Shown here piece by piece: positions 51,236 through 60,020 of a stretch of DNA of 60,021 nt. The notes under the pieces are model-generated. The model did no database searches and was not told the origin of the DNA. It was given only the letters and a program-made list of their open reading frames with translations. The stretch is from Oscillatoriaceae cyanobacterium Prado104. Its GTDB lineage: Bacteria > Cyanobacteriota > Cyanobacteriia > Cyanobacteriales > Microcoleaceae. Where the stretch lies: contig JALOON010000041.1 in assembly GCA_025454405.1 (NCBI GenBank), positions 1 through 60,021 on the forward strand, written 5' to 3'. Position numbers and translations under genes: made by a program. Each line of letters opens with the position of its first letter. The first letter of the stretch is position 1.

Positions 51236-52807
51236 TTAACTCGCTGGATAAACTTGACCTCGCATTTCGCCATAAAATGAATGTTCCTCCGTATGCAAGT
51301 TGAAATAAAGAGCACCCCGCCGTGCTACTGCTTCCATTCCAGCAACAGTATTGACTTGACCCGGAAGGCCGATTTCCACCGGACAACCTTCAGGCAAGCG
51401 GGGAACATTGTCAGGAATTTGAATGTCTTCCACCGATGGAGGCGAACTTAAATCGGGAATTTGAGAAATATTAGGAAAATTGTTAGGCAGGTTCCCAATA
51501 ATTTGATTGATTTGAGGCAAACTGGAATTGGGAATTTGAGGGGGAGTTTGAGGTGGATTGGTAGGTAAACTAGGAGGATTTACAGGAGGATTTACAGGAG
51601 GATTTACAGGAGGTTGTCCGATCGCTTGACTCGACTCTACCACATCTTCATTATGATTGTGACCTAAATGAGAAGATTGGCGCGCAGTATTTGCAGAAGT
51701 TTGATTAGAAGTTTGTGCAATAGGTTGACCGTTGCGCAGAGTCAAACCTTCGTCGGGAATTTGAGGTACGCCTTCAGGTAACTCGGGTGGAGAATCGATA
51801 AAAGTAAGGTTTTGATTCTTGACTTCAGCAGAAAATTTACCACCTACAATTGTCTTGTCAAAGGTTCCGTATTGCCCCAAATCGACAACAATCGGTCCGA
51901 GCACGCCTGGAGGTCCGCAGTGAATGTGAAATCCGGTAATTTCTGAAGTATCGACACCGGATATTTGCACGTCAATCTTAGCGGAACTGAGGTTTTTCGG
52001 AAATGTAATCGTACCGTATCCTTTAGCGTCGGATTCGATTTCTTCTCCCGGTTCTTGTTGGGGACTGAGAAATGCTTCGTATTTAGTAGCATTTCTTTCT
52101 CCAAAAGGATCGGGCGTATTTTCAACAGTACCTGTAATAAAATCTGCTGCGGTTAAATCAGCGGCGGTAATGCCATTAATTAATAATAGCGGTTGGTTGG
52201 TAGTTCGATCGCTAACTAATAATTGACCTGTATTTGTTGTGCTAATTGCGAGATTGTTAAAACTCAGAGACGGATGCAGTTGAATCAAGTCAATGCCGTT
52301 CTGAAAATCGGTAATTCGATCGAGTCCTTCACCTCTAGCTATGACAAAAATATCGCTGCCATTGCCTCCAGTTAATGTATCGTTGCCAACTCCTCCATTA
52401 AGCACATCATCGCCCAATTCTCCTAATAAAACATCGTTACCGAAGTCGCCATTTAGGATATCATTACTTTTACCGCCCAGCAGCGAATCCTCGTTTTGAC
52501 CGCCCGAAATCGTGTCCGCGGCTTGATTTCCACATAACAAATCGTTGCCGGCATTTCCTAAAAGGATATCGTCACCTCCCAAGCCAATTAGGGTATCATT
52601 TCCCGCCATGCCGTAAAAAGTACGGCTTTCTTGGTTGTTAGTTACCCAATCGTCGCCTCCTTGGAGTAAAATAACGTCTTTTCCCGGAGAATTAGCAAGC
52701 AAACTAAGTTGATTGGCGGGTAATTGACTGAAAAAAAATACATCGCTACTTTCAGTAGCTTGACCGATGTCAAAAGGTATTCCAGTGTCGATCGCAGATA
52801 AAGTCAT
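51236..52807 (-). CDS. RTX repeat and CHRD domain protein, CHRD split by a Pro-rich insertion
   Basis: 523 residues. Residues about 45-160 are GGxGxDxL nonapeptide repeats (NDTLIGLGGDDILLGNAGND...) followed by the FVIARGEGLDRITDFQNGID cap. Residues about 235-345 begin a CHRD (chordin) domain (KYEAFLSPQQEPGEEIESDA, ITGFHIHCGPPG, PIVVDLG). A long linker of PPVNPPVNP and NPPQTPPQIPN repeats (about 375-465) follows. Then GMEAVARRGALYFNLHTEEHSFYGEMRGQVYP provides the end of the CHRD domain. The linker therefore interrupts the domain rather than separating two domains. No signal peptide is seen, and secretion is probably by a type I route. Surface adhesion is an inference. Confidence 0.88.
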   Translation of the reverse strand: MTLSAIDTGIPFDIGQATESSDVFFFSQLPANQLSLLANSPGKDVILLQGGDDWVTNNQESRTFYGMAGNDTLIGLGGDDILLGNAGNDLLCGNQAADTISGGQNEDSLLGGKSNDILNGDFGNDVLLGELGDDVLNGGVGNDTLTGGNGSDIFVIARGEGLDRITDFQNGIDLIQLHPSLSFNNLAISTTNTGQLLVSDRTTNQPLLLINGITAADLTAADFITGTVENTPDPFGERNATKYEAFLSPQQEPGEEIESDAKGYGTITFPKNLSSAKIDVQISGVDTSEITGFHIHCGPPGVLGPIVVDLGQYGTFDKTIVGGKFSAEVKNQNLTFIDSPPELPEGVPQIPDEGLTLRNGQPIAQTSNQTSANTARQSSHLGHNHNEDVVESSQAIGQPPVNPPVNPPVNPPSLPTNPPQTPPQIPNSSLPQINQIIGNLPNNFPNISQIPDLSSPPSVEDIQIPDNVPRLPEGCPVEIGLPGQVNTVAGMEAVARRGALYFNLHTEEHSFYGEMRGQVYPAS

Positions 52808-52882
52808 AGCAGGTTACAATTTAATCAAAAGGACAAATAAAATTAGTTCGCAGTGCTGAAATATTGCAACAATGTCAATCAG

Positions 52883-52962
52883 CCTGTAGGGGCGGGTTCG
52901 CCAAGGATTTTAAAGTTAGCAAACAGGTTAAATAAACCCGCCCCAACCCCACAAAAAATCCC
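52883..52962. repeat. Family D element
   Basis: CTGTAGGGGCGGGTTCGCC faces AAACCCGCCCCAACCCCAC. Same family as 16900-16962 and 35731-35867. Confidence 0.8.
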
Positions 52963-52990
52963 CAATTGACAAGGTGTAAGATATCAGGAG

Positions 52991-53039
52991 TGATGACTGA
53001 AGTCCCAAAAATCAGGACTAAAGTCCTTACTACGAACCG
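52991..53039. repeat. Family A element (degenerate)
   Basis: TGATGACTGAAGTCC faces GGACTAAAGTCCTTACTACGA, adjacent to the family D element. Confidence 0.8.
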
Positions 53040-53128
53040 TTCGATCGCGCTTAATCGATCGAACATTTATTCCACAATCAAATTTATAACTTGCTGCTTA
53101 TCGGTTTGCCTATTCAAATTGCGAAGGA

Positions 53129-54052
53129 TTAGTTTCGCAAAATGTCCGAAGGCTTTTTGTTGAAATGCTGCCGGAAGTATTTGGTAAAGCGGCCCGGATT
53201 GTAAAAACCATATTCGCAAGCAACTTCGGCGATTGTTTTGTTGCTTTCAATCAACTCAATCCGGGCGGCTTCCAGGCGGGCGGTTCGCAAAAATTGACCG
53301 GGAGAGACGCCGTAATGGCGGGCAAAAGCTGTTTGCAAAGAACGACTGCTGCAGTTCATCGCAGCCGCCACTTGGGCGATTGTTAACTCTTTTTTCATAT
53401 TTGCCCGAATGTATTCCGCAGCTTCCCGCACGCGGGCGATCGAAATTTCTGAGACTTTGATAGTCGAGGTATCTGAATTGTTGTAAAATGAACCTTGGAC
53501 TAAGGTGGAAAAAACAGCAATTTCTAAATTTTCAATAACCAGCGGATGGCCGTCAGTTTCAATCAAATTCCACAACGTCACGACCATTTGATAGATCGAT
53601 CGACCGTAAACAGTGGTACGATCGATCGCATGAGTTAATTTAGGACGTTCGATCGATTTGTCGAGATACTTGCTAAGTTCAGTTAAAAATCGAGCTTCAT
53701 CTATATAAATTGATATAGCACTATAATTAGGTGAATGTTGCAGGCGAATTAATTCGACTCCCGGTTGACCGATAGCTAGGTGTTTTTCATTGATGAGAAG
53801 CTCTTCAGAGCCAACTTTTATGATATGATTGCCCTCGAAAAAAGTGAAAACAATTTTGCCCGGAAGAGAATGTCCGGCAGTATATGTACTCCCGGCCTCC
53901 CAAACAACATTCAAGAGCTCGAAGTTCTTTAATTTAGCCAGTCGCCATTGAATTTTATAATCTTTAGAATGGGGAATATGTTTAGTTATGGTCGGCAATA
54001 GCTTGACATATATCTCCGGATCTTTAATTTCAAGATTCACATCCCAAGGCAT
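53129..54052 (-). CDS. AraC family transcriptional regulator
   Basis: 307 residues. The N-terminal ~200 residues form a cupin-like sensor region (AGHSLPGKIVFTFFEGNHIIKV). The C-terminal ~100 residues carry two helix-turn-helix motifs: TIAQVAAAMNCSSRSLQTAF and then TIAEVACEYGFYNPGRFTKYF with QHFNKKPSDILR at the end, matching the AraC/XylS family signature. It probably binds a small ligand and activates nearby or distant genes. No obvious target operon is adjacent: the RTX-CHRD gene lies downstream on the same strand, and a repeat-rich region and the FAD oxidoreductase lie upstream. Confidence 0.93.
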   Translation of the reverse strand: MPWDVNLEIKDPEIYVKLLPTITKHIPHSKDYKIQWRLAKLKNFELLNVVWEAGSTYTAGHSLPGKIVFTFFEGNHIIKVGSEELLINEKHLAIGQPGVELIRLQHSPNYSAISIYIDEARFLTELSKYLDKSIERPKLTHAIDRTTVYGRSIYQMVVTLWNLIETDGHPLVIENLEIAVFSTLVQGSFYNNSDTSTIKVSEISIARVREAAEYIRANMKKELTIAQVAAAMNCSSRSLQTAFARHYGVSPGQFLRTARLEAARIELIESNKTIAEVACEYGFYNPGRFTKYFRQHFNKKPSDILRN

Positions 54053-54588
54053 AAAACAATCCTCATTATTGACACCCCAAATCAGCTAATTTGTAAGGTA
54101 CGCACTGCGCACCTTACTAGCTATTAGTTTTAACTTAAAGTCAAAAGTAGTGACAGACGGCTGTTTAACCTTTAGATCTAGATCCCCCCTAACCCCCCTT
54201 AAAAAGGGAGGGACTGGAAACTCTCTTAAAGTCCCCCTTCTTAAGGGAGATTTAGGGGGATCGAGACTCCAGAAACTCTCTTAAAGTCCCCCTTCTTAAG
54301 GGGGATTTAGGGGGATCGAGACTCAGGTAAAAACGAAATTTTTCGATAGCTTCAGCCCTAAGCTAACACCAATACTTGCTACCCTAATCCTCTCCCAACA
54401 AACTCTCTCATCTCTCTCCCCTCTGCGCCCTCTGCGCCCTCTGCGGTAAAATCCTCTTACAATAACCGCCACATCAGTTATGACATAAATAACCTCATTA
54501 ATACAGTCCTTATCCAACAATTCACAAACAGTTTGATTCCCGCACTATCTAACTGTCAATTGCCAACTGTCAACTGTCAACTGCTATT
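54053..54588. other. Intergenic region with palindrome and 55-bp tandem repeat
   Basis: Contains a family H palindrome (about 54089-54116), two tandem 55-bp units (54218-54272 and 54273-54327) each starting AAACTCTCTTAAAGTCCC, and a GTTTGATTCCCGCACTAT plus GTCAACT element at about 54525-54584 that resembles 39798-39842. No gene is supported. Confidence 0.6.
54218..54327. repeat. Two tandem 55-bp units
   Basis: Each unit contains the hairpin CCCCCTTCTTAAGGG(G/A)GATTTAGGGGG. A preceding partial unit (GATCCCCCCTAACCCCCC...) begins at about 54180. Confidence 0.9.
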
Positions 54589-56241
54589 CTATTTCACCTC
54601 CTTATAACCCACCCCATAACTCGTATCTCTCCCCGACAAATAAGTAGTTTTCCCCGTCAAATCCTCCAATTTGTCTCTCGTTTTGCTCGAAGTAATCGTA
54701 TTTAACGGAACTCCCCATTTGCTAGCCAAACCCGCAGCCACACCTATACCTTGTCCTTGATAAATATTCACTGTCGCAATTCTGCCCACCGATACCGCCA
54801 TACCAATATAACCGGACGATCGCCCCACAATAGCCAAATTATTCACCTTACTAGCCAAAGCACTTTCTATCCCAAAATTATACACCGGCAGCGGCGGAAT
54901 TCTCGACTCTAAATTCGTGACACCGCCCCGCAAATCGAAATCGTAGGAAAAACTGCCGATCGACTTTTCCGGTGCGGTTCCCCCTTTAATAATTTCCTGT
55001 CCCGTCAGCGGATCTACCACATCGCGCACGTTCAATGTTTGCCGGATATAAACCTCATTGGGAATAAAGATTCTAACATCTTTTCCCGATTTTTTTTGCA
55101 GCCATTCTTGAAGGTACGACATTTCTTTCACCATTTCTGGTGTCGGTTTTCTGCCGTTTTCTTCCATCTTCATTAATTTGTCAACTTGATATTTAAATAA
55201 AAACCCGTTCCAAGACATCGAGTTATCTTTGTAAAGGCAGATATTAGCTTTGTCAAAAAAGAATCCCCGATCTTGGGTAAATGGCAATTTTCTTTCTACG
55301 TGATATGCCGCTCCGATCGCGACACTTCTGATGTTATAACCGTCTTGGTATGGCTGGTAAATAGTACTCAAAAAGTTGCGCATCCAAAATTCGGTACTGG
55401 CATCATCTTTGTATTTGTTAATGCTAGTTTTGATTTTTTTGACTAAGGGTGCGTTGTAGAGTATTTCGTCTTCAATTCTGCGAAGATCCGATATTGTTAG
55501 CCCGGTAATTGTCGGCACTATGGAAATAGCTAAAGTTTCATTTTTGGCTTTAATATTTTGCGATTCATATCCTGTATAATAAGACAAGCCTGCTTTTCTC
55601 GCGAGTTCGGCATCTTGAGTTACGTCAATGAAAGAATTGGCTTGAATTTTGACATCGCTGTCTTTGACTAGGGCATATTCAATTTTTTTTCCAACTACGT
55701 GAGGAATGAGAGTAGAATTAGAAATAACTTTAATTCCCGCTTCTGCAAGCATTTCTTTGAGTGCTTTGTCTGCCATTTTGGGTTCGAGACAAGATTCGGG
55801 AACGCCTGCTTTATCTAAGAATTCCCGGAAGCATTGGGCGTAGGGTTGGTTGTACCAATCGGGGATTTTATCTAAATCGACGTAACCCAAACCGCCGCGG
55901 GTGAGTACGCCGCCCAAAAGATCGCTTTTATAGTTCGATCGAACTAATGCAACTTTGCCTTTTTCACCTAAAGTTTTCTTCGCCCAAACCGCCGCGCAAA
56001 TCCCCGGTACTTCATCGCCATACACTACTACATCGAATTTTTGATAAGGCGATATTTGGGAAGATTTGGCGGGTTTGCTTGTTGTTTGTTGTCGCAGAGT
56101 TGCGGTGTCTGATGTGGCGCTGGCTTCGTTGCGATGGGCGATCGAACTTTTTACATCTTTGAAATAGGGGGAGTCAACTAAAAGTTTGGCGGCTACAAAT
56201 AAGAGGGCGATCGAAGCTAATGTCTTGAAATTAGAAAGCAT
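54589..56241 (-). CDS. Membrane-anchored FAD-dependent oxidoreductase
   Basis: 550 residues. Residues about 7-22 form a hydrophobic anchor or signal segment (TLASIALLFVAAKLL). After a linker, KFDVVVYGDEVPGICAAVWA (about 68-88) is the FAD-binding Rossmann motif of the FAD_oxidored class (V-x-G-x-x-x-G-x-x-A pattern). GGVLTRGGLGYVDLDKIP (about 109-127), FIDVTQDAELARKAG and NLAIVGRSSGYIGMAVS near the C-terminus are typical of this flavoprotein family. Homologues include xanthan lyase-like and flavin-dependent enzymes of unclear substrate. Location is probably the periplasm or thylakoid lumen side. Single gene. Confidence 0.85.
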   Translation of the reverse strand: MLSNFKTLASIALLFVAAKLLVDSPYFKDVKSSIAHRNEASATSDTATLRQQTTSKPAKSSQISPYQKFDVVVYGDEVPGICAAVWAKKTLGEKGKVALVRSNYKSDLLGGVLTRGGLGYVDLDKIPDWYNQPYAQCFREFLDKAGVPESCLEPKMADKALKEMLAEAGIKVISNSTLIPHVVGKKIEYALVKDSDVKIQANSFIDVTQDAELARKAGLSYYTGYESQNIKAKNETLAISIVPTITGLTISDLRRIEDEILYNAPLVKKIKTSINKYKDDASTEFWMRNFLSTIYQPYQDGYNIRSVAIGAAYHVERKLPFTQDRGFFFDKANICLYKDNSMSWNGFLFKYQVDKLMKMEENGRKPTPEMVKEMSYLQEWLQKKSGKDVRIFIPNEVYIRQTLNVRDVVDPLTGQEIIKGGTAPEKSIGSFSYDFDLRGGVTNLESRIPPLPVYNFGIESALASKVNNLAIVGRSSGYIGMAVSVGRIATVNIYQGQGIGVAAGLASKWGVPLNTITSSKTRDKLEDLTGKTTYLSGRDTSYGVGYKEVK

Positions 56242-56456
56242 TTAGTTAACTTGTGGATAAATTTAGGATACCTGAAATTGCAGTTCAGGGTTTACGGAGT
56301 TGAATATACCACGTTTGGGTAATTTTGACACAAGTTTAATTATTTCGGGAACAGTTGCGATTGACATTAATGCCTAGTTAAGTTTGTTTGCAACTTGTAG
56401 CAACTGCAGCATTGTGCTATTTTCAAAGCATCAGTCAAACACGATTAACTGATGTT

Positions 56457-56951
56457 ATGGTAGAATTGTCTGGGGCTGGTGGCAATTGGGCAGTTATTGA
56501 TGAAATTCCCGATCGAACTGTCGTCCAACAACAAGATAAGTTATCCTGCGGCCCTGCTTGCGGTGAAATGCTCTTTCGCGATCGCGGAATTTACGATACA
56601 AATCAATCTTTAATTGCGACTGAAACTGGAGTACCTGTAAGTGTAGAAGATTTAGCGATCGCACTCAATACTCTGGATGCAAGCAGTTCGAGAGTTTGGT
56701 TGGGCGGTACAGTTTCCATACCTGGGGCCACAAATTCTGAAATAGTGGAGGTATTAATTAGCACGGGTTCTTGGGCTGCTGTTTTGTGGGAAACTTTAGC
56801 TGACTTGGGTTCTATAGTTATTGTTGGCGGACTTGACGGTACAGGAAAAATTTTGATTCGCGACCCTTGGAATGCTACAAGATATAAAATGGAATTAGCA
56901 GAGTTTTTAAATTATTGGAACCTTCAAGCAGTTTACTCATTAAAACAATGA
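56457..56951 (+). CDS. C39/papain-like peptidase-fold protein with missing catalytic histidine
   Basis: 164 residues from the ATG at 56457 (MVELSGAGGNWAVIDEIPD); the frame opens at 56388, but the upstream codons look non-coding. QQDKLSCGPACGEML places Cys31 as the nucleophile of a C39-like or papain-fold domain. The expected histidine strand (usually GHxVVVxG) reads LGSIVIVGGLDG, so position 119 is serine. The following GKILIRDPWNATRYKM (Asp136) fits the third catalytic position and the RDPW signature. It is therefore probably an inactive or altered peptidase, or a toxin-fold relative. Its stop overlaps the next gene's start (ATGA), so the two are co-translated. The pair is described as a finding. 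Confidence 0.75.
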   Translation: MVELSGAGGNWAVIDEIPDRTVVQQQDKLSCGPACGEMLFRDRGIYDTNQSLIATETGVPVSVEDLAIALNTLDASSSRVWLGGTVSIPGATNSEIVEVLISTGSWAAVLWETLADLGSIVIVGGLDGTGKILIRDPWNATRYKMELAEFLNYWNLQAVYSLKQ

Positions 56952-57418
56952 AAGTACAAGTTTTATCTGTTAAACCCGCGATCGCACCCAACACTCAGGA
57001 GGTTGTGCTGTCGCTTGGTGCGGATACACACAAATTTATTTTTACAACAGAAGTCAATAAAGTTGCAGAACATTTACTTCAGACAACTCGCGGCGATCGA
57101 ACTTTTTCTGAAGTTTTCCGATTCAATCAGCGGGTAGCGATGAACGTGACAAATTTGGTTGTTAAATGCTACAATAATGAAATTGTAAATTTTCCCGAAG
57201 ATGTCGGCATTTTTGTTACTCCCGAAGCAGCTTTATTGAAGCAAAAACAATTTGAAAATAGCAGTTTAGCAGGCTCACAATTGCAGCAACCAACAGTAGT
57301 AGATCCAGAAATCCGCCAACGGGCGATCGCGATTCTTGAAAAGTTACCGGAATCAGTGCTTGATGAAGCTGTGAAGTTTCTCGAATCTTTGTATATTAAG
57401 GGCGATCGAGTAGATTAG
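56948..57418 (+). CDS. Partner protein of the C39-like gene, unknown function
   Basis: 156 residues from the ATG at 56948, overlapping the preceding stop. The N-terminal two thirds is beta-rich (VQVLSVKPAIAPNTQEVVLS, TFSEVFRFNQRVAMNVTNLV), with no motif I recognise. The end, RQRAIAILEKLPESVLDEAV, resembles the short DUF2281-like helical pattern. Translational coupling with the C39-like protein makes a protein-partner relationship likely, possibly toxin/immunity, protease/substrate or pseudo-protease/effector. Function cannot be assigned from sequence. Confidence 0.7.
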   Translation: MKVQVLSVKPAIAPNTQEVVLSLGADTHKFIFTTEVNKVAEHLLQTTRGDRTFSEVFRFNQRVAMNVTNLVVKCYNNEIVNFPEDVGIFVTPEAALLKQKQFENSSLAGSQLQQPTVVDPEIRQRAIAILEKLPESVLDEAVKFLESLYIKGDRVD

Positions 57419-57617
57419 CTATCTTAATTTCTGTTGTGAAAAATCAAGCAAAACTGTTGTTTGCGATCGCATCTTAGTTATGATGTACGAAGGGCGATCG
57501 TATTTTAGACGATAGGGCAGAGAGAAACAGGTAGGGGCGATCGGTGTTTTTAGAAACGGCGATCGGCTACAATTAAGTTAACCACAATAATTAAGTTATC
57601 TTAAAAATACATAAAAA

Positions 57618-58867
57618 ATGAAAAAACTTTTTGTACATCCTCAATGTCCGTTTTCAGTTGACACATTTAACTTGGTATCTGCACAATTTCAGGACGAATT
57701 CAACTGCCATGATTTTTACTTATTACACCACAATGATTTTTTGACCTATGTAGAAAATCCATTGAAGTATATTTTCAAACAAGTGGAAAAGCTGTTGCCG
57801 GCTTCGATCCAAAAATTTATACCTATTAATTCGGAGAGCTTTGGATATATTAAAAAAGAGGGATTGGAATCAATAGATTGTAGTATAGCTTTGGGTTTTA
57901 AAGATATCTGTTCTGTAGATGATCCTCAATTCATGCTAAGCTTTGAAAAACAAAAATTAACTTTTGGTTTTTATGCAAAAAGTGATTCTGCAGCTTGGAT
58001 AATCCAAAATTATCAAGACTGCTTACAGTATTCCAAAGATGCAGAAAAACTGCTGAAAGCTTATAAACTCCCCAATTACTATCAGTGCTATTTAACTCAG
58101 AAAATAATTCGCAATAATTCCCAAAAACCAAAAACAATTGAAGAAACAATCCAGCCTCAAAAAAATATTTATACTTTATTAAAAGCTATTTGTTTGTCTG
58201 AGTTAATAGATGAACATTTTTACCCCGATAAAATTACCAATATTAGGGTGATTCTATCACTTGATTTTCCTAAATTATTAGGATTGTCAGCTAAAAAAAT
58301 AATTTTACTGATAGCACAAACATTTAAACAAATGTTCCCATTATTTTTATGTTCCAAGCGGTATCCTGAATATTCACCTGTAATTGTTATCAGTCGATAT
58401 ATTTCAGTATATGAAACAGAATTTAATCAATTTTATGATATCGCAGAAATCTCTGAAATTACTGGTTTTCAAACATCTGAACTCGATCGCTGGATACGCA
58501 CCATTAACCGCAAGCAACAAGCCATCCTCCAAGGCCCGCCCGGAACCGGAAAAACCTTCCTCGCTCAAAAACTCGCCCAACACTTAATCGGCGGCGGTGA
58601 CGGCTTTTCCGACATTATCCAATTTCATCCAGCTTATACCTATGAAGACTTCATTCAAGACATCCGCCCGCAAAGTCAAAACGGGCAATTAACAACAAAC
58701 ACTATCAACTAGGCATTTCCTTCTTTTTGACAAAAACCTTAACTGAAGATATCCAAGACATTTGGCAAATGGAAATCGAGCCATACCTCGAAGAATACTT
58801 CTTTGACAACTCGGAAAAACTCGATGAATTTATTTGGGATAAAATTCAAGATAAATTGAGAGATTGA
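57618..58867 (+). pseudogene. mcrB: mcrB-like restriction ATPase gene with internal deletion and frameshift
   Basis: The N-terminal ~285 codons (MKKLFVHPQC...) are an unrecognised, probably DNA-binding domain. KQQAILQGPPGTGKTFLAQK near residue 297 is the Walker A motif of McrB-type AAA GTPases, followed by QFHPAYTYEDFIQDIRPQ. The frame then stops at 58712. In another frame, from about 58697 to the TGA at 58867, HYQLGISFFLTKTLTEDIQD and WQMEIEPYLEEYFF match the C-terminal end of the same family. The Walker B (usually IDEINR), the sensor and the following ~200 residues are missing, so a deletion with frameshift removed the motor core. This is a dead mcrB. Confidence 0.85.
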
Positions 58868-58904
58868 TAATTTAATATCAACTCCGGGTTGGTCATCCCT
58901 TTTC

Positions 58905-59186
58905 TCATTCGGCGATTGAAATCGCTACTATACAAACGAAGTCCGCCTACGCGGACTTAAGAAGAAATGAGACCGGAAACCCTGACTTGATATAATATCA
59001 AATCAGCCTTAAATACGCCGTTTATTTTCTTTAGTCGGCGTAGGCCGACTTTGTTTGTGTAGTTGGGGGTGAAAATCGAATGACGGGCGCTTCGCCACAT
59101 TCGATTTTGCACCCCCAAAGCGGTTTCAACCGCCCACTCTTTGTGTGTGCAAACGCGGTTTTAACCGCCCACTCTTTAAAAAATAA
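58905..59186. repeat. Nested inverted-repeat element between mcrB and mcrC
   Basis: The left arm (GGCGATTGAAATCGC, then ACAAACGAAGTCCGCCTACG) corresponds to the right arm read in reverse (GGCGGTTGAAACCGC and ACAAACAAAGTCGGCCTACG). A second, separate hairpin (59063-59118, TTGGGGGTG...CACCCCCAA) is inserted into the right arm, and the outermost GCGGTTTCAACCGCCCACTC is directly repeated at 59155. No gene inside. Confidence 0.85.
59063..59118. repeat. 56-bp hairpin inserted in the nested element
   Basis: TTGGGGGTGAAAATCGAATG pairs with CATTCGATTTTGCACCCCCAA around GGGCGCTTCGCC, almost perfectly. Confidence 0.85.
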
Positions 59187-59189
59187 CCT

Positions 59190-60020
59190 ATGAAACGAGA
59201 ATCACCGCAAATCGTCGAACTTACAGAATATCAATTAGCAACATTCGATCGACCTTCAATCCCCGAATCAATCGGACAGAAAATATACCAAAATTATCGC
59301 AAGGAAATCGACATAGAATTTCCCAACTTTAAAACGCAATACCGATGGCAATTAAAATCAAAAGGCAGAGTTGGCAACATTCCGATCGACCCTGAATTTA
59401 ACATTACCATCCGCCCAAAAGTTCCGATAACAAACTTATTCGGAATGCTCGACATTGCCTACAAACTTAACATCAATTTTCCGAAAGGAGAGATTCAATG
59501 CGAATCTTTAGAACAAATCTACGAAAGATTAGCTAACATCCTTGCCCGCAAAATTCTCGATCGCTGTTGCAAAGGATTGTATCGCGATTACTTACCCAAA
59601 ACCGAAAAACTTCCCTGCATTCGCGGCCGCATCGATATGCGACAAACTATGCAAAAACCTTGGGAAGTTAAACTCAAATGCCACTATCACGAACAAACAA
59701 GCGATATCGAAGATAATCAAATACTCGCTTGGACGCTCTTCATTATTTGCCGCAGCGGTTTGTGTCGCGAATCTGTTTCATCCACAGTGCGAAAAGCTTT
59801 TCACGCACTCCAAGGATTTGTCACCCTAAAATCCTTTAAACCAGAAGCTTGTATCGATCGAACTTATCACCGTTTAAATCACGATTATCAAATCTTGCAC
59901 GCCCTCTGTCGGTTCTTTCTAGACGGAACTTACCCCCTAGGGGGTAGTTCCGAAGAGAGCTCGCGCATACGAGCTATAGTTTTCCCCGCCCTCGATCGGT
60001 CTGTTGGTGTAGTCATGTAG
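59190..60020 (+). CDS. mcrC: McrC family protein, C-terminally truncated or disrupted
   Basis: 276 residues to a TAG at 60020. The N-terminal ~250 residues match McrBC subunit C (LFGMLDIAYKLNI, LANILARKILDRCCKGLYRD, LPCIRGRIDMRQT, EDNQILAWTLFIICRSGL, then YHRLNHDYQILHALCRFFLDG). Intact McrC proteins continue for about 150 residues, with a PD-(D/E)XK nuclease domain. Here the sequence leaves the family at about 59930 (YPLGGSSEESSRIRAIV...) beside a perfect palindrome and stops. With mcrB also disrupted, the restriction system is dead in this window unless it is rebuilt beyond the right edge. The McrC nuclease domain, if present, lies outside the window. Confidence 0.8.
   Translation: MKRESPQIVELTEYQLATFDRPSIPESIGQKIYQNYRKEIDIEFPNFKTQYRWQLKSKGRVGNIPIDPEFNITIRPKVPITNLFGMLDIAYKLNINFPKGEIQCESLEQIYERLANILARKILDRCCKGLYRDYLPKTEKLPCIRGRIDMRQTMQKPWEVKLKCHYHEQTSDIEDNQILAWTLFIICRSGLCRESVSSTVRKAFHALQGFVTLKSFKPEACIDRTYHRLNHDYQILHALCRFFLDGTYPLGGSSEESSRIRAIVFPALDRSVGVVM
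59925..59951. repeat. 27-bp palindrome at the mcrC break
   Basis: GGAACTTACCCCC-TA-GGGGGTAGTTCC spans the point where McrC homology ends. It may be the end of an inserted element that continues out of the window. Confidence 0.7.
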
